Assembly: GCA_018660825.1 (NCBI GenBank)
Contig: JABJJO010000047.1
Location: 33,566-97,565, forward strand
Reading direction: 5' to 3'
DNA from: Planctomycetaceae bacterium
GTDB lineage: Bacteria > Planctomycetota > Planctomycetia > Pirellulales > Pirellulaceae
DNA: 64,000 nucleotides
Part shown: one piece after another, positions 54,893-64,000 of the stretch
Numbering within the stretch: position 1 is the first letter of the stretch
Layout: every line of letters begins with the position of its first letter
Position numbers and translations under genes: made by a program
Notes under the pieces: generated by a model
Seen by the model: the letters and a program-made list of their open reading frames with translations, nothing else
What the model was told of the DNA's origin: nothing
Databases searched by the model: none

Positions 54893-57316
54893 CTAGTGGT
54901 TAAACAGAAACTCTAGCGAATTCAACATGCTCCAGGCAATGTCTTCTAAGCTTTGCCGTCTATTACTACCGTGCGTTACATATTGAACCGCTGTCGCGAT
55001 TTCCTGTTTATCTCCATAGCGATTAAAAAATGTCAAATACAGTCGTTGAATCGCTATTTCATTATCTTCATAATCACTTGCTATTTGCCGGATCGTCCCC
55101 GCCTCATGGGATAATTTGTTTTCGATCCCTGGTGAATTCAGGATGTGTAACACTTGACTCACCGTTGGTTCAGATATTCTTTCGCACTCGCAAGCTGTCG
55201 CTCGCACGGGACGACCAAACGTCTCTAAAAAGTAATGTGGTACGGAACTATCCCACAAATCGATAGCGCGGCTTCCAACCGGTACGCCTTGAAACTTTTC
55301 CGCAACGCCGGTCGTTTGGCAGATGGCGTCGAGCATCACTTCCGCCTCGAGTTGTTTGAACAGAAAGCGAGAATAGTTTTGTTCATCCCGCTCGTTCGTC
55401 TCATTAACTGCTGAACTTCGCTGGTAGGCATCCGTTTGAATGATTAGTTTCAATAACTTACGAAAATCAAATTCCGCTCCGACAAAGGCTTTAGTGAGAC
55501 CTTCCAGAAGTTCAGGATTCGTTGGTGGGTTCGTCAGTCGCACATCATCAACCGGTTCGATGATGCCACGCCCCATTAAATGGGCCCAGGTTCGGTTTGC
55601 AATATTACTAGCAAACCACGGATTCTCGGGAGCCGTTAGCCAATTGGCAAGCTCATCACGCCGATCGTTCAGTGGATTCACTGTTGGCATTTGAGTGCCC
55701 AAAGCAAAGGCCTGAATCGTTTCGCCGGTACGCGGGTGTTTAGTAACTGGATTGCCCTGTGCGATTAACATCTCACCCCGCGAGGACTTCTTGTAGCGAA
55801 CCTGTGCAAAGAAAGCACGCATCCCATAAAAGTCTGTTTGTCCCCAACGATCAAAAGGGTGATGGTGACATTCTGCACATTCAATCCTGATACCTAACAG
55901 CACTTGGCTCATGGTGCTGGCCATCCGATTAGGTGACTTAACGGCTTTGTAGAAAAACCCAGCCGGTGCATCGACTAATGGTCCGGACGTTGTAATCAAT
56001 TCCCGCGCAAATTTATCCATGGGCTTATGCTGCCGAAAACTCTCTTTGATCCAGCTATAGTATTGGTAGGCATTTTCATGCCCTAGAGTTTGCCGATCCA
56101 CTCGCAATAAATCCGACCATTTTAAAGCCCAATACGAGTTGAATTCAGGACTCTCCAATCGCTCATCGACTAGTTTATCTCGCTTGTCCGGATCTTGGTC
56201 GGATAAAAACAAGGCCGTTTGATCCGCTGTAGGCACAGTTCCCGTTAAATCGATAAAGACGCGTCGTAAAAACTGTTCGTCGGTGCATGTTCCAGAGGCA
56301 ATGATGTTCATCTTTTGCAACTGACGATAAATAGATTCGTCTATCTCATTGGAACTGGTAACCACCGGATATTCTTGAATGGGGTCGCCCTCCGGAATGA
56401 AAATTCTAAATACGTCCACGCTACCCATATAGGTCGCCATCACAGCCACCACCCCTGGTTTTTGTCCAACGGTAACTTGACCGTCAGCATTCACACTGGC
56501 CTGTGACGTCGCATTTGATTGGAATTGGGCCAATTCGGTGACGTCCACGTTTTCCGCATTGGACATTTTGGCCATGACCCGCAGTTGTTGTGTTTCCCCC
56601 ATCCGTAGTATCCGCTGATCGGGAGTTAACGAAATGGAAACCACTGTCACATCATCCTTGTTCTCCCAAGGCACACCGGCAGCGATCCACTCCGTGATTT
56701 TCCTGTATTCAGCACGACTGGAAGGGATAAGTATGCCGCCACCATGCGGCAGATCACCACTCATCTTTTGCATTAACAGGCTCATTTCCGCCGCCGCGGG
56801 AAAGATTCTGCGGCCACGTGCCTCCATCGTAATTGCGCGATAATCGGCCAATGGGTCGAAACCAAAAACGGATAACTTAAAGCCATTCTGGCCTTCGGCT
56901 TTGCCATGACACCCTGATGTGTTACATCGATAACGGCTCAAAATGGGAATAATATCATTCGTAAAACTCAACGGTTGGCGAATCTGCGCATCCGTTATTG
57001 ATACCGGTATTTTTATTGACCTGCCTGCATACCTAGCTGTGATGATACTTGCTCCGTCCAGTATCCCGCGGACAATTCCCGTGGATGAAATATCCGCTCC
57101 TGTTGCCGAATGACGGTATCGAGCTTGATGCGTTAAATCCTGTGCATGCCCGGTTGCATCGAATCCCGTAATCAACAACTGGATCGAACTGTCTTTGCCC
57201 CGTAAGGCTACCTGGGGTGGAGATGCTTCTATCCGTATAATCTCTGCTGAGACAACGACCTGGAAGGTTGTGCTACACAACAGAAACGGTAGTATTAAAA
57301 ACCAAGTTAAACGCAT
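54893..57316 (-). CDS. DUF1549/DUF1553 protein with N-terminal Ig-like region
   Basis: CNTSGCHGKAEGQNGFKLSVFGFDPLADYRAI, FIDLTGTVPTADQTALFLSD, CAECHHHPFDRWGQTDFYGM, NIANRTWAHLMGRGIIEPVDDVR. Confidence 0.93.
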   Translation of the reverse strand: MRLTWFLILPFLLCSTTFQVVVSAEIIRIEASPPQVALRGKDSSIQLLITGFDATGHAQDLTHQARYRHSATGADISSTGIVRGILDGASIITARYAGRSIKIPVSITDAQIRQPLSFTNDIIPILSRYRCNTSGCHGKAEGQNGFKLSVFGFDPLADYRAITMEARGRRIFPAAAEMSLLMQKMSGDLPHGGGILIPSSRAEYRKITEWIAAGVPWENKDDVTVVSISLTPDQRILRMGETQQLRVMAKMSNAENVDVTELAQFQSNATSQASVNADGQVTVGQKPGVVAVMATYMGSVDVFRIFIPEGDPIQEYPVVTSSNEIDESIYRQLQKMNIIASGTCTDEQFLRRVFIDLTGTVPTADQTALFLSDQDPDKRDKLVDERLESPEFNSYWALKWSDLLRVDRQTLGHENAYQYYSWIKESFRQHKPMDKFARELITTSGPLVDAPAGFFYKAVKSPNRMASTMSQVLLGIRIECAECHHHPFDRWGQTDFYGMRAFFAQVRYKKSSRGEMLIAQGNPVTKHPRTGETIQAFALGTQMPTVNPLNDRRDELANWLTAPENPWFASNIANRTWAHLMGRGIIEPVDDVRLTNPPTNPELLEGLTKAFVGAEFDFRKLLKLIIQTDAYQRSSAVNETNERDEQNYSRFLFKQLEAEVMLDAICQTTGVAEKFQGVPVGSRAIDLWDSSVPHYFLETFGRPVRATACECERISEPTVSQVLHILNSPGIENKLSHEAGTIRQIASDYEDNEIAIQRLYLTFFNRYGDKQEIATAVQYVTHGSNRRQSLEDIAWSMLNSLEFLFNH

Positions 57317-57418
57317 TTCTGTATTCTATCTCAAGGCACAGAGTGAATTGTTCTTTTTTAGCCAGTTTCGCTATAAACATATTGTCGGATAAGGCGGGCA
57401 ATGCCGTGGGTATTCGTG

Positions 57419-59404
57419 TCATTGATCTTGGCGGTATCTGAATTGCTTTGATAAAACGATCTGTTCAATCACTGTGTTTATTTTGTAACCGTCCTGTTTG
57501 ACCTCTCCTAAAATACGCTGAATCGCGAGCCGATCAAATGGTTCGGATTTCCGACCCAAGGCATAAGCAAACATCTGTTCCACGAAGTTGTTCGCGATGT
57601 CATCTTGATACATTTCTAGCAACAACAGCTTCATCTCTCTCGGAGTTTTGAATGTCTTGCCGTTGGGCATCACGCCAGCCGATTGTACTGGCGTCTGATC
57701 CGGATAGAGTGTTCTCCATTCACCGGTTGGCGCAAAGTTCTCTAGTCCCAGTCCCAATGGATCTATCGATCTGTGGCAAATAATACATTCCGATTTGGAG
57801 ATATGTTGCTTAATTAACTCCGCCACCGACGGGTTTTCTTTCACCTGCAGCGCTTCACGTGCTTCTTCTATCGAAGGTACATCCGGCGGGGGTTCTAGAT
57901 CTTTCCCAATGATTGTGCTCAACACCCAAACGCCGCGACGGATTGGACTCGTCCGGTCCTTCGAGGCCGTCAGTCGCATAATCGCCGGGCTGGTAATGAT
58001 GCCACCTTCCCTGTCATCTTGCGTTTTCACGAGCACAGGCGGATCGTACCGGATACGCTTGTCCTGAGTCGAGCTTTCCCGACTCGCGAAGATATTTGCA
58101 TACAAGTTTTGCACGGACTCTGGATCAATTTTCTGATATCCGCGGGCGGAGGACCTTTTGTAGATCCAATCGCTTTGAATCAACTCCAAAAAACTCCTGT
58201 CCGATTTAATGAGCTCGTCAACAAAAAACAATACCTCGTCGTAAGTTTCTCGGTTCCATCGTTCACTTGAAAGATACTCCCGATTGGACAATAAGTCACC
58301 GAAACCAAGCCATTGCCCAGCAAAATTCTCTGAAAGAGCAATCCGTTTCGGAGAATTCAACATTCTGGCGACTTGCGACTTCAGCACCTCGTCCTGCAGC
58401 AGACTCCCGTCTCGACCAAGTTGTAGCAACTCCGCATCCGGTGTGGTAGACCACAAAAAATATGACAGGCGTGTTGCCAGTTCCAAGCCCGTAACCGGAT
58501 AAGGCGCATCGAGGTTCTTACTCTCTTCAAAACGGTACAAAAATTCGGGCGATATTAAAATCATTTCCAGGGCATAACGTAGACTTGCATTGTTGTCTTT
58601 AGAGATCTGCACGTGTTTTTGATACAAGTTGTAGTAAACATCCGTATACTCATCTAGTTGCTCGCGCGAACCACGGTAGGCCCGCATTAGAAACTTTGAA
58701 ATGACCTGTTGGATTTCAGCCGCGGCGGCATCCGGCGGAATATCCGCTCGGCCTAAAACGGATTTTCTAGCAATGAGGTCTTTGCTGAATTCCGCCAAAG
58801 CGTAGTGGACGGCATTGGCAAGGTCGTTGAGCGGCGGCTTAAGTTGTTCCATGTGTAAGGCGTCGTTGTCGAACCCGGATTCTCCGGGGATATCCGAAGG
58901 CACGATGGACTCGATTTGGGATATATCGATACGGTCGGTGATAGCATCTCGATACGGTATTTTGAGCTTAATCGATAAGACGTCTTCCAAGGTGTTTTCA
59001 AATTCATAACGCGTTAAGCGGCGTAAAGGTGTCCGCCCTATATGCGGCTTTCCCTTCCGTAAAACAAACGACTTTTGAAACCAATTCTTGATGGATTCTA
59101 TCTCAGAAGGCTTGAGGGGATCTTCCTCCGGAGGTGGCATTTCACCACGCGCCACCTTATTTTCTAGCTTGATCCACAGTTTGGTATACTTCCCGTAGGA
59201 ACTATTGTTTTTCTGGAGCAAGGGTGTTAAGTCGATCTCACCCGCGCGTGTTTCACTGTCATGGCAAGACATACAGCGAGTCTGAATCACTTCGGCGACG
59301 TCGGCAAAACTCGCATCCCAGGCTTGGGTTGGTCGCGAACTCACAGCAAAGACCAAAACGCATGCGGCGAGGGTTACAGCGTGAAATCGTTGTGTCTTTA
59401 TCAC
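57419..59404 (-). CDS. planctomycete secreted protein of DUF1587/1592/1588/1585 type
   Basis: CMSCHDSETRAGEIDLTPL; LRRLTRYEFENTLEDVLSI; LEMILISPEFLYRFEES; RRGVWVLSTIIGKDLEPPPDVPSIEEA; CIICHRSIDPLGLGLENFAPTGEWR. Confidence 0.92.
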   Translation of the reverse strand: MIKTQRFHAVTLAACVLVFAVSSRPTQAWDASFADVAEVIQTRCMSCHDSETRAGEIDLTPLLQKNNSSYGKYTKLWIKLENKVARGEMPPPEEDPLKPSEIESIKNWFQKSFVLRKGKPHIGRTPLRRLTRYEFENTLEDVLSIKLKIPYRDAITDRIDISQIESIVPSDIPGESGFDNDALHMEQLKPPLNDLANAVHYALAEFSKDLIARKSVLGRADIPPDAAAAEIQQVISKFLMRAYRGSREQLDEYTDVYYNLYQKHVQISKDNNASLRYALEMILISPEFLYRFEESKNLDAPYPVTGLELATRLSYFLWSTTPDAELLQLGRDGSLLQDEVLKSQVARMLNSPKRIALSENFAGQWLGFGDLLSNREYLSSERWNRETYDEVLFFVDELIKSDRSFLELIQSDWIYKRSSARGYQKIDPESVQNLYANIFASRESSTQDKRIRYDPPVLVKTQDDREGGIITSPAIMRLTASKDRTSPIRRGVWVLSTIIGKDLEPPPDVPSIEEAREALQVKENPSVAELIKQHISKSECIICHRSIDPLGLGLENFAPTGEWRTLYPDQTPVQSAGVMPNGKTFKTPREMKLLLLEMYQDDIANNFVEQMFAYALGRKSEPFDRLAIQRILGEVKQDGYKINTVIEQIVLSKQFRYRQDQ

Positions 59405-59406
59405 CG

Positions 59407-60978
59407 CTATTCCAGTTCCGCCTTAGTGAGGGTAACAATAGTTTTCTTGCCCTCTACCGTTTTATAGAGGCCTGTTACGGTCACCACTTTTCCGACACAC
59501 CGATCAAATCGCAACTTGTGGTTATTCATATATGGTATGCGAATCTCTAGGTCGCTCTTATCAGAAAACCGTAATTGATAATATTCGTTGTCAGATTCAA
59601 TACTGATTCGTAATAAGCCTTTCGCGGTGAGCGTTTTTTCATCATTGCTGACGAGTCTCCAACTACCGTCATCCCGATTGGTGGGTTTGAAATTGGCCTT
59701 TTCCGTAATTCCCGAAAGTTGTTCGGTTGAATTCCCAATGCTCTTAGCGTTGGTCCCCATCATTCTCATAATGGTCAACAGTAGGTTAGCGTAAGGTTGA
59801 GATTGCGGATAACGAACGTGTCGCCCTAGATCTAATTTCCCGCCGGCACCTCCCGTTAAAATAAGTGGCAGGTCCGTCAACGAGTGATAGTCCCCATGCT
59901 TAATCCCTGAACCCCACATGATCAGAGAGTTTTCAAACAAAGTCCCACTGCCTTCTCTTATTGATTTCATCTTGTCAATCAAATACCGCAATTGTCCCGC
60001 GTGCCAGATATTGATCTTGTCATAAGCGGGAAGGACTTGTCGATTGCGAACATGATGCGATACGTGATGAAATTCAGCGTTCACGCCCATGAAGTCGTAG
60101 TGGACGCGACTGTTAGTGTTGGCAAGCATGCAGGAAACGATTCTGGTAGAATCCGTCCAGAAAGCAAGTGTGATCAAATCAAGCATGGCTTTGATTCTCT
60201 CGCCGAGATTACCCACTTCTATGTTGGGATCAAAGGTCTCAGTTGTTTTGTCCAACTGGACATCGCGACTGTTTTGTCTGGCACGTTGAATGCTTTTTTC
60301 AACATCACGTATCGAGTCGTAGTAATGCTCCAGAACCTGTTGGTCGCGTGTGCTTCCCCTGCTTGCCAAAGATGACGAAGCTTCTTGGACTCCATCTAAA
60401 ACGCTCAGCAATTCTTTCTGACGAACAGTCCGAGATTCATCCTTAAACATCGTATTGAATACAGCCTGAGGGTCATACTGCCCGCGCATGGGTTGGTCAT
60501 TCTTGTCGTACGACAAAATGTTCAGCCAGGGATGCTGTTTCCAAACATTGTCGGCCGTCAATTGCATCGACTTGATGGGCGTGTCGCTTTCGATTTGATC
60601 GGCAATCCTCTGGTCAAATGAGTACCGGTTTACACGATTACGTTGTGTACCACTCATGAACGTTGTCGGCGCATCGAGATGACTCGACGAGCCCTCATTG
60701 TCAAGATTGCCGACGACGAGAATGTCATCTTGAACGCCTGCCAGCGGCTGCAGGATTTTAGACAGCTCAAAGTCTGTTTCCGTTCCCCCGACAATGTCCC
60801 ATGCATGGGGATTAACACCACATCCCTTGTACAGCACGCACAGTCTCGGCGGAGGCGTTTCGGTGGGCTTCGCATAACTTATCGCAGGGGACATGATATC
60901 CAGCAGCGGTAATGCCACAGACATTCCCGCACCTCTTAGCATGGATCGCCGTGGGATCAGGTAGGAATTACGTCTCAT
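59407..60978 (-). CDS. DUF1552 domain protein
   Basis: RRSMLRGAGMSVALPLLDIMSPA; RLCVLYKGCGVNPHAWDIVG; THE region SSSHLDAPTTFMSGT; SLIMWGSGIKHGDYHSLTDLPLILTGGAGG. Confidence 0.92.
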   Translation of the reverse strand: MRRNSYLIPRRSMLRGAGMSVALPLLDIMSPAISYAKPTETPPPRLCVLYKGCGVNPHAWDIVGGTETDFELSKILQPLAGVQDDILVVGNLDNEGSSSHLDAPTTFMSGTQRNRVNRYSFDQRIADQIESDTPIKSMQLTADNVWKQHPWLNILSYDKNDQPMRGQYDPQAVFNTMFKDESRTVRQKELLSVLDGVQEASSSLASRGSTRDQQVLEHYYDSIRDVEKSIQRARQNSRDVQLDKTTETFDPNIEVGNLGERIKAMLDLITLAFWTDSTRIVSCMLANTNSRVHYDFMGVNAEFHHVSHHVRNRQVLPAYDKINIWHAGQLRYLIDKMKSIREGSGTLFENSLIMWGSGIKHGDYHSLTDLPLILTGGAGGKLDLGRHVRYPQSQPYANLLLTIMRMMGTNAKSIGNSTEQLSGITEKANFKPTNRDDGSWRLVSNDEKTLTAKGLLRISIESDNEYYQLRFSDKSDLEIRIPYMNNHKLRFDRCVGKVVTVTGLYKTVEGKKTIVTLTKAELE

Positions 60979-61311
60979 CGATTAATCCTTAACTTGAAAA
61001 TCTGGATCAGGGCGTGAATTGGATGGAGTAAGAAATTCCCCAGTGCGCTCAATAATTGAATTGAACTCTTGCTGCTGTTATTTAAGTATAACCAATAGCT
61101 GCGGCGACTATCAATAGATGCTACTTTTGCCGCCCGGCGGGGGGGGGGGGGCAGGCCGTAGTCACGGAACTACGAACACCTGAGCAGGTGTTACTGGGTG
61201 CTGAGGCGTCCACGAATGGCCCCATGCGGAAGGTGTAAGCTGTGGATTGTTTCAGGAAGATGGCGTTATCTTATTGGCAGATCTACTATGTTATTTTGAA
61301 AGGGTTGTACA

Positions 61312-62043
61312 ATGCCGACTGACAAGTGGGGAAACCCCATTCGCGTTTGCTTACAGTGGATAACGGAACTGGATGGTCGTGCCCTCGTTGCCTGCATTAT
61401 TGGTGGGACGATTCTCACAATATTTTGGGGGTTGAGTCTCGGCGGATTAACGTTGCCCGCCATGTGTATCGTATTTGTTTTGCTCGGCAAGCGATTTTGG
61501 AAAGCGAAAACGCCGCACGAAGAATCTCCAGCGTGCGATGAAGATGGCGTCGTAGAATCTGAAGAACGAAAAAAAGAAGATCGGCGTTCGGTAGGGATAA
61601 GGTGTCTAAAAATAGTAGCTGGTTTAGCATTTCTTATTGTTATTTCGCTCTGCGTTTTTGCTCCTTATTCAACACTGTCTATAGGCATTGGTATATTGGG
61701 TCTTGGAATGTTGCCCGCCTTGTGGATCATGTTTTTTTTGCTCGGCAAGCGACTTTGGAAAGCGGAAACGCCGCACGAAGCATCTCCATCGTGTGATGAA
61801 GATGGCGTTGTAGAACCTGAAGAACGAAAAAAAGGTGATTGGCGTTCGGTAGGGATAAGGTGTCTAAGAATAGTACATGGTTTTGTATTTCTAATTGTTA
61901 TTTTGCTCTGCGTTTTTGCTCCCTATTTAACATATTCACTAGTTTTTGCGTTATTAGAGGAGATTTATTTAGCCATACTTCCCCTGTTTGAATCGATATT
62001 TGGCCCGCCTCCTTTGGAAATGGAGTTGGGCGAACGATTCTGA
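61312..62043 (+). CDS. hypothetical membrane protein with internal tandem duplication
   Basis: Two copies of LLGKR.WKA.TPHE.SP.CDEDGVVE.EERKK.D.RSVGIRCL.IV.G..FLIVI.LCVFAPY at a 258-bp (86-codon) spacing. Confidence 0.6.
   Translation: MPTDKWGNPIRVCLQWITELDGRALVACIIGGTILTIFWGLSLGGLTLPAMCIVFVLLGKRFWKAKTPHEESPACDEDGVVESEERKKEDRRSVGIRCLKIVAGLAFLIVISLCVFAPYSTLSIGIGILGLGMLPALWIMFFLLGKRLWKAETPHEASPSCDEDGVVEPEERKKGDWRSVGIRCLRIVHGFVFLIVILLCVFAPYLTYSLVFALLEEIYLAILPLFESIFGPPPLEMELGERF
61482..61940 (+). repeat. two-copy direct repeat inside an ORF, 258-bp period
   Basis: gctcggcaagcgattttggaaagcgaaaacgccgcacgaag at 61482 versus gctcggcaagcgactttggaaagcggaaacgccgcacgaag at 61740, continuing through tcggtagggataaggtgtctaa. 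Confidence 0.85.
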
Positions 62044-62290
62044 GGCTGCACATTGGGTACATCGCACGAATCACAGTATTGCCCAATTGGAAAACACACA
62101 GGCGGTGGATGAGAGCACGACGGAAGTTGACTAATTTCCTTAACCCAAAGATCCAACAGGGTTCAGTACTTCTCCCGCCCCTATTTTCCTTGCCCGGCGG
62201 CCCGGTGGTGGGGTCACAGGACTAATCCAACTCTCGACGCACTTCGCTGCAAAACAGACCAGCGACCCCCTAGGGTGAGACCGTAAATAG

Positions 62291-62340
62291 AAAAAAACCG
62301 TCGCTTAGCAGTGCTGTGATAGCAAGGCTAAGCGGCGGTT
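62291..62340 (-). terminator. rho-independent terminator for the minus-strand gene 62362..63165
   Basis: Minus strand: AACCGCCGCTTAGC cttgctatcacagcact GCTAAGCGACGG TTTTTTT. Confidence 0.85.
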
Positions 62341-62361
62341 GAGGGTGATGCAGGTTACGTT

Positions 62362-63165
62362 CTATTTGGCGACCACAGTTGCTTTCTTGCCGTATGTATG
62401 CGTCACCTTGACCGCATCGTCTTTTTTGGGTTCCCCGTTGGGGTATTTTGTTTTTTTATCACAATCAAACGTTTTACTTGACCCATCGTCTCCGGTGACT
62501 CGAATTTTTATAATCTTGTCATTACTGTCACGTTTGATATAGGACACTGTGCCGCGATAAGTAAAGAGTTTAGGCTTGGGTGTTTGCTTGCCAATTTCAA
62601 CATCTCCAGATTCAGAATTCATGACAGCGTCGGCCATTTCCACGAGAGATTCTTGGTCGAGTGTATCTCCATATGAATCTAGAATTGTTGTGATGACTGC
62701 GTCCAAGTTCCTATGCACCGGTTCGGGATGCACTATCAGGATTCGTTTTCGATCGAGTACCTGTTCTCCATTTAATGTGGTGGCTGCCATTACAAGTTGA
62801 TAGTGACCCAACGGAGTGCGGTGCGGGATTTGGCAGCGGATAGCCACGATGCGTCGACTGTCAGATGCGACGCGCACTAAGACGCTTCCAATATTTACCC
62901 GACTTAAATTGTTCGTGACGAGAAACATGTTCACCTTAACCCCCATCCCTCTTTTGCTGCTATTAAATAGGCCGACCTGGGCGCCAAATTGGTGTCCAGG
63001 AGTGGCTGCTACTGGGCTCCGCAGTAAGAGTGCGATGAGTTGACTATCGGGATTTAAGTCAACGGAGTCAGGTTGTTGTGCGTGCAGTGGCGCTGTGGAA
63101 AAAAATGCGCCGCAAACAGTGATCGCCAATAAACACGTGGTAGAAATTAAGATTCGTCTAATCAT
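62362..63165 (-). CDS. hypothetical secreted protein
   Basis: Signal peptide MIRRILISTTCLLAITVCGAFFSTAPLHAQQ; 267-aa ORF followed by a strong terminator; no family recognised. Confidence 0.65.
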   Translation of the reverse strand: MIRRILISTTCLLAITVCGAFFSTAPLHAQQPDSVDLNPDSQLIALLLRSPVAATPGHQFGAQVGLFNSSKRGMGVKVNMFLVTNNLSRVNIGSVLVRVASDSRRIVAIRCQIPHRTPLGHYQLVMAATTLNGEQVLDRKRILIVHPEPVHRNLDAVITTILDSYGDTLDQESLVEMADAVMNSESGDVEIGKQTPKPKLFTYRGTVSYIKRDSNDKIIKIRVTGDDGSSKTFDCDKKTKYPNGEPKKDDAVKVTHTYGKKATVVAK

Positions 63166-63768
63166 TGGTTGAAACCTTTCGAATTCCGCCCCCGGAATTT
63201 TAGTTCTTCTTAGTTACCATAGATAACGTTGCAAGTTGCATGCCAAGGTGTTTCTCAAAACGCCAGAATCTGTTAATGACGTCAAAATTTAGAAATTCGT
63301 GAGCAATGCTAACGTTATCAGAAGGTTATTTTCCAAACGTGTTCGATAATGCGCAAGCGAAATGCAACAGATTCGCATAATTGCACAGATTGGAAATGCT
63401 GTAGTTCCAATCTATTTCCATTTAAGGCTAACGCCGTTGTACGTTTACCCACTGCTTTTGTTGGCTAAAATGCAAATATAATAATCACAAATATTGGGAC
63501 TATCCATGTGTGAAATACTCACCAGTTAAATAGTATTGGGTTCATAATAAACCAACAACAAATGGCTGTTGAGCTACTCCAGCTTCCGCAGGACCTGGCC
63601 CAGGCGTAGTCATCCTCTACCTCTGCAGTTCTGCTTCTCTGTACTCTGAAAAGGTGCAGGGGGACTGCACACTGGGGCCGTTGCGGGGTATTTCCTTGCC
63701 CGGTGGTAGGGTAGGATGGGGAGGGAATGGCATCGGTATATTACTATCAGCCAAGAAGGTCCACATAC

Positions 63769-64000
63769 ATGTCCAAAATCAACTTCACTTGCCCGCACTG
63801 TTCACACACGATGCAACTTCCTAGCACGCTGTTAGGGAAACAGGGAAAATGTCCGTCATGCCGTTCCGTTGCAACGATTACTAACGTTCCAGACAATCCT
63901 TCTCTATCGCCTCAACAACCTCTGCAGCAACAACCTCTGCCTCAACAACCTCTGCCTCAACAACCTCTGCAGCAACAACCTCTGCAGCAACAACCTCTGC
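63769..64000 (+). CDS. zinc-ribbon protein with Pro/Gln pentapeptide repeats, 3'-truncated by the window edge; not in the ORF track
   Basis: ATG 63769: MSKINFTCPHCSHTMQLPSTLLGKQGKCPSCRSVATITNVPDNPSLSPQQPLQQQPLPQQPLPQQPLQQQPLQQQPL..; two CxxC pairs; frame open to the end. Confidence 0.75.
   Translation, partial: MSKINFTCPHCSHTMQLPSTLLGKQGKCPSCRSVATITNVPDNPSLSPQQPLQQQPLPQQPLPQQPLQQQPLQQQPL
63913..64000 (+). repeat. 15-bp coding tandem repeat (CAACAACCTCTGCAG/CCT), about 6 copies, open at the window edge
   Basis: caacaacctctgcag caacaacctctgcct caacaacctctgcct caacaacctctgcag caacaacctctgcag caacaacctctgc. Confidence 0.93.

Noticed and set aside
63913-64000. Regular repeats could suggest a CRISPR array
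   Set aside because: The unit is 15 bp with no spacers, in frame with an ORF encoding PQQPL/QQQPL; it is a coding tandem repeat.

Overview
The window looks like a planctomycete-type chromosomal segment. This call rests on gene families: DUF1501, DUF1549/DUF1553, DUF1552, DUF1592-type and PPC secreted proteins, and large Ser/Thr kinases. Main blocks, left to right: (1) the 3' part of an SGNH-like gene, a Ser/Thr kinase, and a minus-strand glycan cluster (GT39-like, methyltransferase, GT2) preceded by an apparently decayed methyltransferase remnant; (2) FabI, a NUDIX hydrolase, Trm112-like, HIT, CdsA, a PlsC-like acyltransferase, a degenerate sulfatase-fold protein and a 1387-aa secreted protein; (3) tRNA-Ser(CGA); (4) a urea uptake and urease island at about 20.3-34.1 kb: ureG and ureF on minus, then porin, urtA, urtB, a urtC-urtD fusion, urtE, ureD, a ureA-ureB fusion and ureC on plus; (5) a sialate O-acetylesterase, a GYF_2/TM2 protein, a DUF3179-like protein and a DUF1501 + DUF1549/1553 pair; (6) two tandem paralogous Ser/Thr kinases with near-identical 5' regions and unrelated C-termini; (7) a minus-strand array of planctomycete secretome genes (PPC, DUF1501, DUF1549/1553, DUF1592-type, DUF1552); (8) an internally duplicated membrane protein and, running off the right edge, an uncalled zinc-ribbon ORF with a 15-bp coding tandem repeat. 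The most interesting material is the unusual architecture of the urea island (enlarged UrtB, UrtC-UrtD fusion, His-rich UreG, no visible UreE, strong intergenic hairpins and an inverted repeat) and the mosaic kinase pair. All calls come from reading the sequence and supplied translations; no database search was run.
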